Shown here: positions 44,023 through 53,012 of the stretch, one piece after another | Numbering within the stretch: position 1 is the first letter of the stretch | Layout: each line of letters begins with the position of its first letter | Position numbers and translations under genes: made by a program | The notes under the pieces: generated by a model | Database searches by the model: none | What the model saw: only the letters and a program-made list of their open reading frames with translations | What the model was told of the DNA's origin: nothing | Source of the DNA: Pseudoduganella albidiflava | Lineage (GTDB): Bacteria > Pseudomonadota > Gammaproteobacteria > Burkholderiales > Burkholderiaceae_D | Direction: 5' to 3' | Assembly (NCBI RefSeq): GCF_004322755.1 | Contig: NZ_CP036401.1 | Coordinates: forward strand, 6,138,001-6,202,000 | Length of the DNA: 64,000 bases

Positions 44023-44967
44023 TTACAGCAGGTTTGCCAGGGCGTCCTCCAGCCCCGGATAACGGAATGCGAAACCCTCGCGCTGCAGCCTGGCCGGCAC
44101 CACGCACTGCCCTTCCAGCAGCAGGTCGGCCTGTTCGCCCAGCAGCAGGCGCACCGGCCACGCCGGCGTCGGCAGGAATGCCGGGCGATGCAGCAGCCGC
44201 GCCGCGGTGGCGATGAACTCGCGCTGCGTCACGCACTGTGGCGCGGTGAAATTCCAGGCACCGTCCACGTCGCCCTCTTCGCTGCGCTGCGCCAGCCATG
44301 CCAGCCCGCGCAGCAAGTCCTCGACGTGAATCCATGACAATGCCTGCCTGCCTCCCCCCATCGGGCCGCCGGCCCCCAGTTTCACCGGCATCAGCATGGC
44401 CGGCAACGCACCGCCATGGCCCAGCACCAGCCCGAACCGCGTGGCCGCCACCTGCACGCCGGACTGCGCCGCGCGCCGTGCCGCCGCTTCCCATTCCTGG
44501 CACAGCTGCGACATGAACACCGGCTGCGGCGGGCTCTCTTCCGCCAGCGGCACCAGCACACCGTGCGGCTGCACGCCGTAGTAGCCGATGGCGGAGGCGG
44601 ACAGCATCAGCCGCGGCTTGTGGTGCGCCCCGGCGATCCAGTCCACCACGCGATGCGTCAGCGCCACGCGGCTGGCGCGCAATGCCGCCTGCCGCTTCCT
44701 GGTCCAGCGCGGACCGAGGATGCGCGCGCCGGCCAGGTTGACCACGATGTCGATCCGTTCGGCGGGCGCCAGTTCGGCGGCCGTCATCACGCAGCGCACA
44801 CCGGCGCCCAGCTCGCGTGCCGCGCGCGCCGTGTCGCGGCTCATGGCGATCACGTGCTGCCCGTCGGCCAGCAGCGCCGCCACCAGCTGGCGGCCCACGA
44901 AGCCGGTCGCGCCGGTAACGAGCACGGTCTGGCCGGGCTTGCCGAAGCGCAGCGGCTCAGCGTCCAT
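44023..44967 (-). CDS. TIGR01777-family NAD(P)-dependent epimerase/oxidoreductase
   Basis: 314 residues; an extended short-chain dehydrogenase fold. Nucleotide motif VTGATGFVG at 17-25, VNLAGARI at about 78, SASAIGYYG at about 123 with the active-site Ser/Tyr, LSWIHVEDL at about 213, and the C-terminal DUF1731-like segment (LLLGEQADLLLEGQCVVPARL). Substrate unknown. The start at 44967 lies inside the truncated DCC gene and is read through coupling from the GbsR-type regulator. Confidence 0.88.
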   Translation of the reverse strand: MDAEPLRFGKPGQTVLVTGATGFVGRQLVAALLADGQHVIAMSRDTARAARELGAGVRCVMTAAELAPAERIDIVVNLAGARILGPRWTRKRQAALRASRVALTHRVVDWIAGAHHKPRLMLSASAIGYYGVQPHGVLVPLAEESPPQPVFMSQLCQEWEAAARRAAQSGVQVAATRFGLVLGHGGALPAMLMPVKLGAGGPMGGGRQALSWIHVEDLLRGLAWLAQRSEEGDVDGAWNFTAPQCVTQREFIATAARLLHRPAFLPTPAWPVRLLLGEQADLLLEGQCVVPARLQREGFAFRYPGLEDALANLL

Positions 44968-45049
44968 CGCGGGGCTCCTTCAGCCAGGGACCGCCGGGGC
45001 GGAACGGGCAGTCGCCGTCGAAGTAGATCGTCAGTCGCGGTGCGTTCAT
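44957..45049 (-). pseudogene. Truncated DCC-family (DUF393) thiol-disulfide protein gene
   Basis: A 30-codon frame beginning MNAPRLTIYFDGDCPF, the usual N-terminus of DCC-family proteins, where the next residue should be the second Cys of the CPFC motif. Here it reads R and the frame ends 14 codons later inside the start of the TIGR01777 gene. Its ATG overlaps the regulator stop as ATGA. Probably the remnant of a normal gene of about 130-150 codons whose body was deleted; the upstream coupling was kept. Confidence 0.6.
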
Positions 45050-45579
45050 CGTTCATCCTTTCCCAGCATTTTCGCCACCTTGCCGCCCATCGTGATGAAG
45101 CGCTTCAGCGTGGCCGGCGGCAGGTGCCGGTAATCGTCGTAGCTGCCGGCCAGCAGTTCGAGGAAATCAAGTACCTGCGCCATCCGTTCGCGCGTGGCCG
45201 GCTGCATGCCCCGGTCGTCTTCCGCCTCGATCGCGCACTGGCGCAGCACGGACAGCGTGGGATCGATCTCGCGCCGCTTCCTTTCCTCGACGATGACGCG
45301 GAAGATTTCCCACACGTCCTGCAGCGCCACGAAATGGTCGCGCCGGTCGCCCATCACGTGCGCCACCTTGACCAGCCCCCAGCTCTGCAGCTCCTTCAGG
45401 CTGTTGCTGACATTCGAGCGCGCCACGGCCAGTGTGTCGGCGATCTCCTCCGCGTGCAACGGCTCGCTGGCGAGGAACAGCAGCGCGTGGATCTGTGCCA
45501 CCGTGCGGTTGACGCCCCAACGAGTGCCCATCTCTCTCCAATGGAGGATGTATTTCTGTTCGGTGGGGCTCAGGTCCAT
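45046..45579 (-). CDS. GbsR/MarR-family transcriptional regulator
   Basis: 177 residues with a winged helix at about 20-85: HALLFLASEPLHAEEIADTLAVARSNVSNSLKELQSWGLVKV, then the GDRRDHFVAL wing, typical of GbsR-like regulators. A C-terminal helical dimerisation part follows. First gene of a leftward set with the DCC remnant and the TIGR01777 oxidoreductase, which it probably controls. The IS1595 element ends 64 bp upstream of its start, so its native promoter may be disrupted. Confidence 0.87.
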   Translation of the reverse strand: MDLSPTEQKYILHWREMGTRWGVNRTVAQIHALLFLASEPLHAEEIADTLAVARSNVSNSLKELQSWGLVKVAHVMGDRRDHFVALQDVWEIFRVIVEERKRREIDPTLSVLRQCAIEAEDDRGMQPATRERMAQVLDFLELLAGSYDDYRHLPPATLKRFITMGGKVAKMLGKDER

Positions 45580-45643
45580 GATGTTCTCTAATTTCTGTTA
45601 ATACAGAAATTACAGGATATTCCGGAGACCGTGTCAAACTTTT

Positions 45644-46764
45644 GGCGCTGTTCGCGCTAGTTGGGGGAACTTCCCGCCGGAAGCATTGTCTTACCTCTTG
45701 TTGAGATACTTCATGTATATCAGGAGGCGACATGGGCGCAGCGGATGTTCAGGTATTGATCGAAGCGTTGATCCAGCGACAGCTTTCAGAAGACCAGGTC
45801 GCGTTGCTGCAGCGCTTCGTGGCCAGCGTCGAGCAACCAGGGCAGTGCCTTCGCCTGATCGAGGAAGCCGCTGGAAAACCGCCGTGTCCCCATTGCGGCT
45901 GCGAGAAGTCTCACCGTTGCGGACAGGCCAGTGGCTTGCAGCGCTATCGCTGTGTAACATGCCGGCGCAGCTTCAATGCCCTGACCGGCACACCGCTTGC
46001 CCGTCTGCGCCTGCGCGACAAGTGGCTGCAATACCTGCAATGCCTGATCGAGTCGACTCCCGTGCGGTCTGCAGCCATGCGCGTCGCGGTGGCCAAGTCG
46101 ACCAGCTTTCGATGGCGTCACCGGTTTAACGCCGCGTTGCTCCGGGCGCCCCGTCCGCAGTTGTCTGGCATCGTTGAGGCCGACGAGACCTACCTTCTGG
46201 AATCACAAAAAGGCTCGCGCCACCTGGACCGTCCGCCCCGCAAACGCGGCGGCAAAGCCAGCCGGCGCGGCATCAGCAGCGAGCTGGACTGCATCCTCGT
46301 GGCTCGTGACCGCAACCGTCAAACCTGTGATTTCGTGACGGGCCGCGGCCCGGTCAGCGCCGGCCAGTTGATGAAGCACCTGAAGCCGGTGCTGCTGCCC
46401 GATGTGCTGCTCGTGACCGATGCCGCCAAGGCGTACCAGGCATTTGCGAAGCAGGCCGGTATCACGCACGAAGCGATCAACGTGCGTGCCGGCATCCGTG
46501 CACGCGGCGCACTCCATATCCAGGGTGTCAATGGATGGCATGGCCGCTTCAAGTCCTGGCTACGGCGATTCAATGGTGTTGCCAGCCGCTACCTGGAAAA
46601 TTACACCGGCTGGCGAGGTGTGCTCGATGCCGACGTGCTGACGGCGCCGCGCCAATGGTTGCACATTGCCGTAGCGTCAGACTAGCTGATCAGCTCTTTT
46701 GTCGCGCTCGGCATGCAAGAAAGTTCCGTGCTCAACGGCAATGCCATCCAACGCGAACAGCGCC
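45644..46764 (+). mobile_element. Complete IS1595-family insertion sequence, 1121 bp
   Basis: Perfect 13-bp terminal inverted repeats GGCGCTGTTCGCG, flanked by an exact 8-bp target duplication AAACTTTT at 45636-45643 and 46765-46772. One transposase gene. An 8-bp duplication is typical of IS1595. The intact ends and duplication indicate a fairly recent insertion, between the GbsR-type regulator and the flagellin gene. Confidence 0.93.
45732..46685 (+). CDS. IS1595-family transposase
   Basis: 317 residues. An N-terminal zinc ribbon (CPHCGCEKSHRCG ... YRCVTCRRSF, about 52-83), then a DDE-type domain: IVEADETYLLES (first Asp, about 147), VLLVTDAAKAYQAFAK (second, about 226) and a late VNGWHGRFKSWLRRFNGVA block (about 270). 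These match ISXO2/IS1595 transposases. AGGAGG lies six bases before ATG 45732. Complete. Confidence 0.93.
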   Translation: MGAADVQVLIEALIQRQLSEDQVALLQRFVASVEQPGQCLRLIEEAAGKPPCPHCGCEKSHRCGQASGLQRYRCVTCRRSFNALTGTPLARLRLRDKWLQYLQCLIESTPVRSAAMRVAVAKSTSFRWRHRFNAALLRAPRPQLSGIVEADETYLLESQKGSRHLDRPPRKRGGKASRRGISSELDCILVARDRNRQTCDFVTGRGPVSAGQLMKHLKPVLLPDVLLVTDAAKAYQAFAKQAGITHEAINVRAGIRARGALHIQGVNGWHGRFKSWLRRFNGVASRYLENYTGWRGVLDADVLTAPRQWLHIAVASD

Positions 46765-46874
46765 AAACTTTTTCGATCAGTGCTCCCATCTAAGAATTTC
46801 TAGAGTGCATCTTCTAACACTATTAACCGGTCGGCACCGCCGGTCGCCATGTCTCTTCAAATACGAAAAAACAT

Positions 46875-47786
46875 GTGATCGTGCTTAGTCTCCATACCAA
46901 CCCCGCCTCGAACGCCGCGCTGAACGGCTTGCGCAAATCCGCTCAAAGCCTGGCCACCGCCCAGGACCGTCTGGGAACGGGCAAGCGCATCAATTCGGCC
47001 CGCGACGATGCGGCAGGCCTGCAAGTTGCCACCCGCCTGAAAACGCAATCGAGCGGCATGGCGGCCGCGATGCGCAACCTGCAGAACAGTACTTCCATGC
47101 TGCAGACCGGCGACGCGCTGCTGGGCGAGATCGGCAATCTCCTCACCCGCATGAGCGACCTGGCGATCCAGGCGGCGGACGGCTCGTTTACGCAGGCCGA
47201 CCGGGAAGCCATGCACGCCGAATACGTGGGCCTGAGCGAGCAGGTGCTGGATGTGATGAACGAATCGCGCTATGCCGGCACCTACCTGTTCCGCTACGTG
47301 GTGGCCCCGCCGGGCCCGGACGGACCGGGCACGTTCGGGGTGGGCCCGGTGACGTTCCAGATCGGCAGCAGCACGGAAGAAAGCGTCACGGTCGACTTCC
47401 GCAACCCGCTGGGCCGCATCAACACGGCGCTGTACTACGCGATCGACAACGGCAACCTGCACGACCATCCGCAGGACGGGCCCGATACCGAACTGCTCTC
47501 CGCCGAAGCGGCCAACCTGATGGTGGGCAAACTGGTGGAAGCCCAGCAATCCGTGCTGGACCTGCGGTCCACCCTGGGCGCGCTCGGCAACCGCTTCGAG
47601 GCCGCCTACGACAACCTCGCCCAGACGAAACTCAATACCGATGCGGCGGCCGGCCAGATCGCCGATGCCGACTTCGCCACCGAAGTCGCGGCGATGACCA
47701 CCAGCCAGATGCTGACGCAATCGGGTACGGCGATGCTGAAGCAGACCAGCAGCATGAGCCGGCTGGTGATGTCCCTGATCGAATAA
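46875..47786 (+). CDS. Flagellin, isolated gene
   Basis: A 303-residue flagellin. The N-terminal D0/D1 part (LSLHTNPASNAALNGLRKSA, RLGTGKRINSARDDAAGLQ) and the C-terminal D1/D0 part (ADFATEVAAMTTSQMLTQSGTAMLKQ) are good; the central variable domain is short. It ends MSLIE instead of the usual SLLR. Start GTG 46875 or GTG 46881; neither has a visible Shine-Dalgarno. Only 102 bp separate it from the IS1595 target duplication, and I see no sigma-28 promoter there. No other flagellar gene is nearby. Confidence 0.85.
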   Translation: MIVLSLHTNPASNAALNGLRKSAQSLATAQDRLGTGKRINSARDDAAGLQVATRLKTQSSGMAAAMRNLQNSTSMLQTGDALLGEIGNLLTRMSDLAIQAADGSFTQADREAMHAEYVGLSEQVLDVMNESRYAGTYLFRYVVAPPGPDGPGTFGVGPVTFQIGSSTEESVTVDFRNPLGRINTALYYAIDNGNLHDHPQDGPDTELLSAEAANLMVGKLVEAQQSVLDLRSTLGALGNRFEAAYDNLAQTKLNTDAAAGQIADADFATEVAAMTTSQMLTQSGTAMLKQTSSMSRLVMSLIE

Positions 47787-47828
47787 GCGGCCGAATAAGC
47801 GGCCGAATAAGTGGCCGAATAAGCGGCG
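47781..47828. repeat. Four 12-bp tandem units over the flagellin stop codon
   Basis: GAATAAGCGGCC repeated four times (one unit with a T, last unit ending CGGCG). Each copy carries the in-frame Glu-stop, so the true end of the gene has been multiplied; the first copy is used. Confidence 0.9.
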
Positions 47829-47922
47829 CTGGACAGGCGCTGGCGCGGCGGTCGGGCGAGGCCTCGATGTGTCACTATTGACCCGCTATTGTCCAGGACG
47901 CACGCACGATTGAATTAGTTGC

Positions 47923-47950
47923 CTGACATTTATTGTCTTTCCGCTATGAT
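47923..47950 (+). promoter_or_regulatory. Predicted sigma-70 promoter of the crt operon
   Basis: CTGACA, 16 bp, TATGAT, with start expected at about 47957, some 26 bp before crtE. The crtE ATG at 47983 has GGAAGGA at proper spacing. It is the only good promoter-like sequence in 47829-47982, and the following five genes overlap or nearly overlap. Confidence 0.6.
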
Positions 47951-47982
47951 GGCCCATCGGGACATGACGGAAGGAAGCGGGC

Positions 47983-49011
47983 ATGACAAGCCAGAAAAGA
48001 CGGTTCGCCGCGCCGGAACAAGAGGCCGGCCACGAGCATTCCGCCGCGGAACTCGACGCGATGCGCCATGCGCTCGACGAACGCCTGGGCCAGTTGCTGG
48101 CGAAGGAGGGCGATCGCAACGACCGCCTGGCCGCCGCCATGCGCGCCGCGGTGCTGGGTTCCGGCAAGCGCATGCGGCCATTGCTGCTGATGCTGGTGGC
48201 GGCGGACCTGAACTGCGCATCGCCGGCCGTGATCGACGTGGCCTGCGCCGTCGAGATCGTGCATGCCGCCTCGCTGATCCTCGATGACATGCCCTGCATG
48301 GATAACGCTACCTTGCGCCGCGGCGTGCCGACCATCCACCGGCAGTTCGGCGAGGATGTCGCCATCCTGGCGTCGGTCGCCCTGCTGAGCCGCGCGTTCG
48401 GCATCCTGGCCTCGGCCCCGGGCATCCCGTCCGTCACCCGTGCCCGGCTGGTGGCCACGCTGGCAGACACCGTGGGCGCGCAAGGCCTGGTGCGCGGCCA
48501 GTACGAAGACCTGCACGGCGGCGCCGGCCGCTCCGCCGAAGCGATCGCCACCACCAACGAACGCAAGACCGGCCTGCTGCTGGGCGCCGCCGTCGACATG
48601 GCCGCCGTGCTGGCCGAAGTCGACGAGTGCGTGGCCCGCTCGCTGCGCGCCTTTGCGCTGGCCGCCGGCCATGCCTTCCAGATCCGCGACGATTTCCAGG
48701 ACCTGCCCGGCACCGACAGCGCCATCACGGGCAAGGACACCGGCCTCGATCTGGGCAAGGCCACGCTGCTCAACACCTTCGGCGCCGACGAGGCGCAGCG
48801 CCGCCTGGCCGCCCACCTGAGCGACGTGGAGCGCCATCTCGGCGAAGCGCTGGCCGGTGCGCAGCGCACGCGCCGCTTCGTGCAGCGCATGTTTGCCGCC
48901 AACGCGCCGCAATCCTGGCGCCTGGGCGACGATCACGCGCTGCCGCACCGCTACGCCTCTTCCACGATGAACGGCGCGGTGCAGGCCGGGTTCGACAGCC
49001 GCGCCGGCTGA
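47983..49011 (+). CDS. crtE: Geranylgeranyl diphosphate synthase CrtE
   Basis: Makes the C20 precursor of carotenoids from FPP/IPP. 342 residues. GKRMRP at 61-66, the first Asp-rich motif LILDDMPCMD with DD at 101-102, GQYEDLHGG, and the second Asp-rich motif QIRDDFQD at about 233. First gene of the carotenoid operon; no idi gene follows, unlike some Pantoea clusters. Confidence 0.93.
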   Translation: MTSQKRRFAAPEQEAGHEHSAAELDAMRHALDERLGQLLAKEGDRNDRLAAAMRAAVLGSGKRMRPLLLMLVAADLNCASPAVIDVACAVEIVHAASLILDDMPCMDNATLRRGVPTIHRQFGEDVAILASVALLSRAFGILASAPGIPSVTRARLVATLADTVGAQGLVRGQYEDLHGGAGRSAEAIATTNERKTGLLLGAAVDMAAVLAEVDECVARSLRAFALAAGHAFQIRDDFQDLPGTDSAITGKDTGLDLGKATLLNTFGADEAQRRLAAHLSDVERHLGEALAGAQRTRRFVQRMFAANAPQSWRLGDDHALPHRYASSTMNGAVQAGFDSRAG

Positions 49012-49030
49012 CCCGCACACGGAGCACACG

Positions 49031-50335
49031 ATGGCACATTTCGGCGTGGTGGCACCGGCCTTCTACAGCCACTTCAACGCGCTGGCCGCGCTGGCGCTGG
49101 AGCTGGTCGCGCGCGGCCACCGCGTCACGTACTTCCAGCAGGCCGACGCCGGCGCCCACCTGGGCGACAGCCGGCTCGGCTTCCGTGCGCTGGGGGCCGG
49201 CAGCCATCCGCCGGGAACGCTGGCCGCCGTGATGCGCCGCGCCGCCAACCCGGGCAGCCCGCTGGGCTTGCGCCGCGTGATCGACGACATGGCCCGCAGC
49301 ACGGACATGCTGTGCCGCGAACTGCCGGCCGCGCTCGAGGCGGAGCGCGTCGACGCGCTGCTGTGCGACCAGATGGAAGCGGCCGGCGGCCTGGTGGCCG
49401 AAGCGCTCGGCATGCCGTTCGTGTCCGTGGCCTGCGCCCTGCCCGTCAACCGCGAGCCGGGCATCCCGCTGCCGGTGATGCCGTTCGCGTATGGCACCGA
49501 TGAACGGTCGCTGCGCATGTACGAAGGCAGCACCCGCGTCTACGACTGGATGATGACGCCGCACCGGCGCACCATCGAGCGCCATGCGCGCGGCTTCGGC
49601 CTGCCGGCGCGCGACGGCCTGCATGAATGCCTGTCGCCGCTGGCGCAGGTCAGCCAGACGGTCGAGGGCTACGACTTCCCGCGCCGCGCCTTGCCGGCCC
49701 ATTTCCACCACGTGGGGCCGTTCCGGTCCGCGGCCCGCAAGGAAGTCGTGCAGCAACCGCTGCCGCCGATCGCCCCGGGCAAGCCGTTCGTCTTCGCCTC
49801 GCTCGGCACGATGCAGGGCCACCGCCTCCGGCTGTTCCTACGCATCGCCAAGGCATGCCGCGCCGCGAACGTGCAACTGCTGGCGGCGCACTGCGGCGGC
49901 CTGGACGAACGCCAGGCGCGTGAACTGGAACGGGCGGGCGCCACCTGGGTCTGTGCTTTCGCCCCGCAACGCGAAGCGCTGGCGCGGGCCGATGCCGTGA
50001 TCTCGCATGCCGGCGTCAACACCGTGCTCGATGCGATCGAGGCGCGCACGCCGATCCTGGCGCTGCCGGTCGCGTTCGACCACCCGGGTTCGGCGGCGCG
50101 GGTGCGCCATGCCGGCATCGGCCTGCTGGCCTCGCCCCGCTTCGCCAGCGCCGCGCACCTGTCCCGGCAATTGCGCCAGCTGCTGGAGGACGACTCGTTC
50201 GCTCCCCGGCTGGACGCCCTGGCCGCGAACGTGGCACGCGCGGGCGGTACGCGGCGCGCCGTGGACATCATCGAAACCTCGCTTGGCTTCGGCGGCCTGC
50301 AGGCACCGGATCCGCTGCTGGCGCGTTCGGCATGA
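49031..50335 (+). CDS. crtX: Zeaxanthin glucosyltransferase CrtX
   Basis: Transfers glucose from UDP-glucose to the hydroxyls of zeaxanthin. 434 residues, GT1-type fold: N-terminal HFGVVAPAFYSHFNALAALA, then CDQMEAAGGLVAEALGMPFV, the C-terminal domain opening with FVFASLGTMQGHR, and the sugar-nucleotide segment FAPQREALARADAVISHAGVNTVLDAI with the acceptor loop VAFDHPGSAARV. 19 bp after crtE; GGAGCA before the ATG; its stop overlaps crtY as ATGA. Confidence 0.92.
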   Translation: MAHFGVVAPAFYSHFNALAALALELVARGHRVTYFQQADAGAHLGDSRLGFRALGAGSHPPGTLAAVMRRAANPGSPLGLRRVIDDMARSTDMLCRELPAALEAERVDALLCDQMEAAGGLVAEALGMPFVSVACALPVNREPGIPLPVMPFAYGTDERSLRMYEGSTRVYDWMMTPHRRTIERHARGFGLPARDGLHECLSPLAQVSQTVEGYDFPRRALPAHFHHVGPFRSAARKEVVQQPLPPIAPGKPFVFASLGTMQGHRLRLFLRIAKACRAANVQLLAAHCGGLDERQARELERAGATWVCAFAPQREALARADAVISHAGVNTVLDAIEARTPILALPVAFDHPGSAARVRHAGIGLLASPRFASAAHLSRQLRQLLEDDSFAPRLDALAANVARAGGTRRAVDIIETSLGFGGLQAPDPLLARSA

Positions 50336-51525
50336 ATCCCTACGACATCATCCTGGCCGGCGGCGGCCTGGCCAACGGCCTGCTGGCCTGGCGCCTGCGC
50401 ACCCACCGCCCCGAGTTGCGCATCCTGCTGCTCGAGCAGGGAGAAGCGCTGGGCGGCAACCACACGTGGTCGTTCCACGATGGCGATCTGGATGCGGCCC
50501 AGCGGGCATGGATCGCGCCGTTGATCAGCGCGAGCTGGCCCGGCTACGACGTGCGCTTCCCCGGCTATTCCCGCGCGCTGGACAGCGGTTATGCCAGCAT
50601 CGCCTCGGCCGATTTCGCCCGCGTGATCGAGCCCGCGCTGGGCCCTGCCCTGCGGCTCGGTACGCGGATCGAGGAAGTAACGCCGACATCCGTGCGCCTG
50701 GCCGGTGGCGAAACGCTGCGGGCAAGCGCCGTGATCGACGGCCGCGGCATGCGCACCAGCGCGCGGCTGGCGCTCGGCTACCAGACCTTCCTCGGGCAGG
50801 AAGTGCGGCTGCATGCGCCGCATGGCCTGGCGCATCCCGTGATCATGGATGCCGCCGTGGCCCAGCAGGGCGGCTACCGCTTCGTCTACCTGCTGCCGTT
50901 CGGGCCGGACCGGCTGCTGATCGAGGATACCCATTACGTGGACACCGCCGCCTGGGAACCCGAGCGGCTGCGCGCCAACATCGCGGCCTACGCGGCGGCG
51001 CACGGCTGGCGCATCGCTGAAGTGCTGCGCGAAGAACATGGCTCGCTGCCGATCGTGCTGGCGGGCGACGTGGACGGCTACTGGAACGATCTGGCCGGCC
51101 AGCCCTGCACGGGCTTGCGCGCGGGGCTGTTCCACCCCACCACCGGCTATTCGCTGCCACACGCGGTGCGGCTGGCCGAACGCATCGCGCAGTTGCCGGA
51201 CTTCGATGCGCCGGCGCTGTTCGCCACGATACGGCACGAGGCGCAGGCGGCATGGCGCGGCCAGCGCTTCTTCCGGCTGCTGAACCGCATGCTGTTCCTG
51301 GCCGGCGAACCCGATCGGCGCTGGCGCGTGATGCAGCGTTTCTACACGCTGCCGCCTGGCCTCATCGCCCGGTTCTACGCCGGCCGGCCCACGCTGGCCG
51401 ACATGGCCCGCGTGTTGACGGGCAAGCCGCCGGTCCCCGTCGGCGCGGCGGTCGATGCCGCCCTGCGCGTCCATCCGAGCCAGATCCATTCCCGCATCAA
51501 CCGAACCATCAGGACACCCGCATGA
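50332..51525 (+). CDS. crtY: Lycopene beta-cyclase CrtY
   Basis: Forms the two beta-ionone rings of beta-carotene. 397 residues, bacterial CrtY type: NAD(P)/FAD motif IILAGGGLANGLLAWRL at 6-22, GGNHTWSFH at about 42, VIDGRGM at about 135, the RLLIEDTHYVD motif at about 197 (E/D-rich catalytic segment) and FHPTTGYSLPHAV at about 264. Overlaps both neighbours by ATGA. Confidence 0.93.
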   Translation: MNPYDIILAGGGLANGLLAWRLRTHRPELRILLLEQGEALGGNHTWSFHDGDLDAAQRAWIAPLISASWPGYDVRFPGYSRALDSGYASIASADFARVIEPALGPALRLGTRIEEVTPTSVRLAGGETLRASAVIDGRGMRTSARLALGYQTFLGQEVRLHAPHGLAHPVIMDAAVAQQGGYRFVYLLPFGPDRLLIEDTHYVDTAAWEPERLRANIAAYAAAHGWRIAEVLREEHGSLPIVLAGDVDGYWNDLAGQPCTGLRAGLFHPTTGYSLPHAVRLAERIAQLPDFDAPALFATIRHEAQAAWRGQRFFRLLNRMLFLAGEPDRRWRVMQRFYTLPPGLIARFYAGRPTLADMARVLTGKPPVPVGAAVDAALRVHPSQIHSRINRTIRTPA

Positions 51526-53012
51526 ACCGATCAAAAACCGCCGTGGTCGTGGGCGCCGGCTTTGGCGGCCTGGCGCTGGCCATCCGCCTGCAGGCCAGCG
51601 GCATCCAGACCACGCTGCTGGAAAAGCGCGACAAGCCAGGCGGCCGCGCCTACGTGTACGAAGACCAGGGCTTCGTCTTCGACGCCGGGCCCACCGTGAT
51701 CACCGATCCTTCCGCCATCGAGGAACTGTTCGCCGCCGCCGGCAGGAAGATGGCCGACTACGTGGAGATGCTGCCGGTGGCGCCGTTCTACCGGCTGTGC
51801 TGGGAAGACGGCAGCCAGTTCGACTATGCCAACGACCAGGAAGCGCTGGACCGGCAGATCCACGCCCGCAACCCGGCCGACGTGCAGGGTTATCGACGCT
51901 TCCTGGCTTATTCGAAAGCCACCTTCGAAGAGGGTTACATCAAGCTGGGTGCCGTGCCGTTCCTGTCGTTCCGTTCGATGATCCAGGCCGGCCCGCAGCT
52001 GGCCAAGCTACAGGCCTGGCGCAGCGTGTACAGCCTGGTGTCGCGCTTCATCCAGGACGAGCACCTGCGCCAGGCCTTCTCGTTCCACTCGCTGCTGGTG
52101 GGCGGCAATCCGTTCGCCACGTCGTCGATCTACACGCTGATCCACGCGCTGGAGCGGCAATGGGGCGTGTGGTTCCCGCGCGGCGGCACCGGTGCGCTCG
52201 TGAACGGGCTGGTGAAGCTGTTCGAGGATATCGGCGGGCGCATCGAGCTGAATGCGCCGGTGGCGCAGATCGAAACCTCCGGCGCGCGCGCCAGCGGCGT
52301 GCGGCTCGAGGATGGCCGCTTCTTCCCCGCCGATGCGGTGGCGTCCAACGCGGACGTGGTCCATACCTACGCCTCGCTGCTCGGCCAGCACCCGCGCGGC
52401 CCGGCGCACGCCGATGCGCTGAAGAAGAAGCGCTTCTCCAATTCGCTGTTCGTGCTGTACTTCGGGCTGAACAAGCATCACGCCCAACTGCAGCACCATA
52501 CCGTGTGCTTCGGCCCGCGCTACAAGGAACTGATCCAGGAGATCTTCGGCGGTTCGGAACTGGCCGACGATTTCTCCCTGTACCTGCACGCGCCGTGCGT
52601 CACCGATCCTTCGCTGGCGCCGCCCGGCTGCGGCAGCCACTACGTGCTGGCGCCGGTGCCCCACCTGGGCAACGCGCCGATCGACTGGACGGTGGAAGGG
52701 CCACGCTACCGCGACCGCATCTTCGATTACCTCGAGCGGCACTACATGCCGGGCCTGCGCAGCCAGCTGGTCACCAGCCGCATCTTCACGCCGCTCGACT
52801 TCCGCGACGAGCTCAATGCCCACGTGGGCTCGGCCTTCTCGCTGGAACCCATCCTCACGCAAAGCGCCTGGTTCCGGCCGCACAACCGCGATGCCGAACT
52901 GGCCAACCTGTACCTGGTCGGCGCGGGCACCCACCCGGGCGCCGGCGTGCCGGGCGTGATCGGCTCGGCCAAGGCCACCGCGGGGCTGATGCTGGAAGGA
53001 GTGGCGGCATGA
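51522..53012 (+). CDS. crtI: Phytoene desaturase CrtI
   Basis: A four-step desaturase from phytoene to lycopene. 496 residues. N-terminal FAD motif VVVGAGFGGLALAIRL, EKRDKPGGRAYVYEDQGFVFDAGPTVI, and the C-terminal carotenoid-desaturase signature NLYLVGAGTHPGAGVPGV. ATG 51522 overlaps the crtY stop; the frame is open upstream, but the FAD motif marks the start. Confidence 0.95.
   Translation: MNRSKTAVVVGAGFGGLALAIRLQASGIQTTLLEKRDKPGGRAYVYEDQGFVFDAGPTVITDPSAIEELFAAAGRKMADYVEMLPVAPFYRLCWEDGSQFDYANDQEALDRQIHARNPADVQGYRRFLAYSKATFEEGYIKLGAVPFLSFRSMIQAGPQLAKLQAWRSVYSLVSRFIQDEHLRQAFSFHSLLVGGNPFATSSIYTLIHALERQWGVWFPRGGTGALVNGLVKLFEDIGGRIELNAPVAQIETSGARASGVRLEDGRFFPADAVASNADVVHTYASLLGQHPRGPAHADALKKKRFSNSLFVLYFGLNKHHAQLQHHTVCFGPRYKELIQEIFGGSELADDFSLYLHAPCVTDPSLAPPGCGSHYVLAPVPHLGNAPIDWTVEGPRYRDRIFDYLERHYMPGLRSQLVTSRIFTPLDFRDELNAHVGSAFSLEPILTQSAWFRPHNRDAELANLYLVGAGTHPGAGVPGVIGSAKATAGLMLEGVAA

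Noticed and set aside
47829..47982. CrtJ/PpsR-type operator (TGT-N12-ACA) before crtE
   Set aside because: TGT and ACA triplets are present but not with the right spacing and flanks; only a sigma-70-like promoter is supported.
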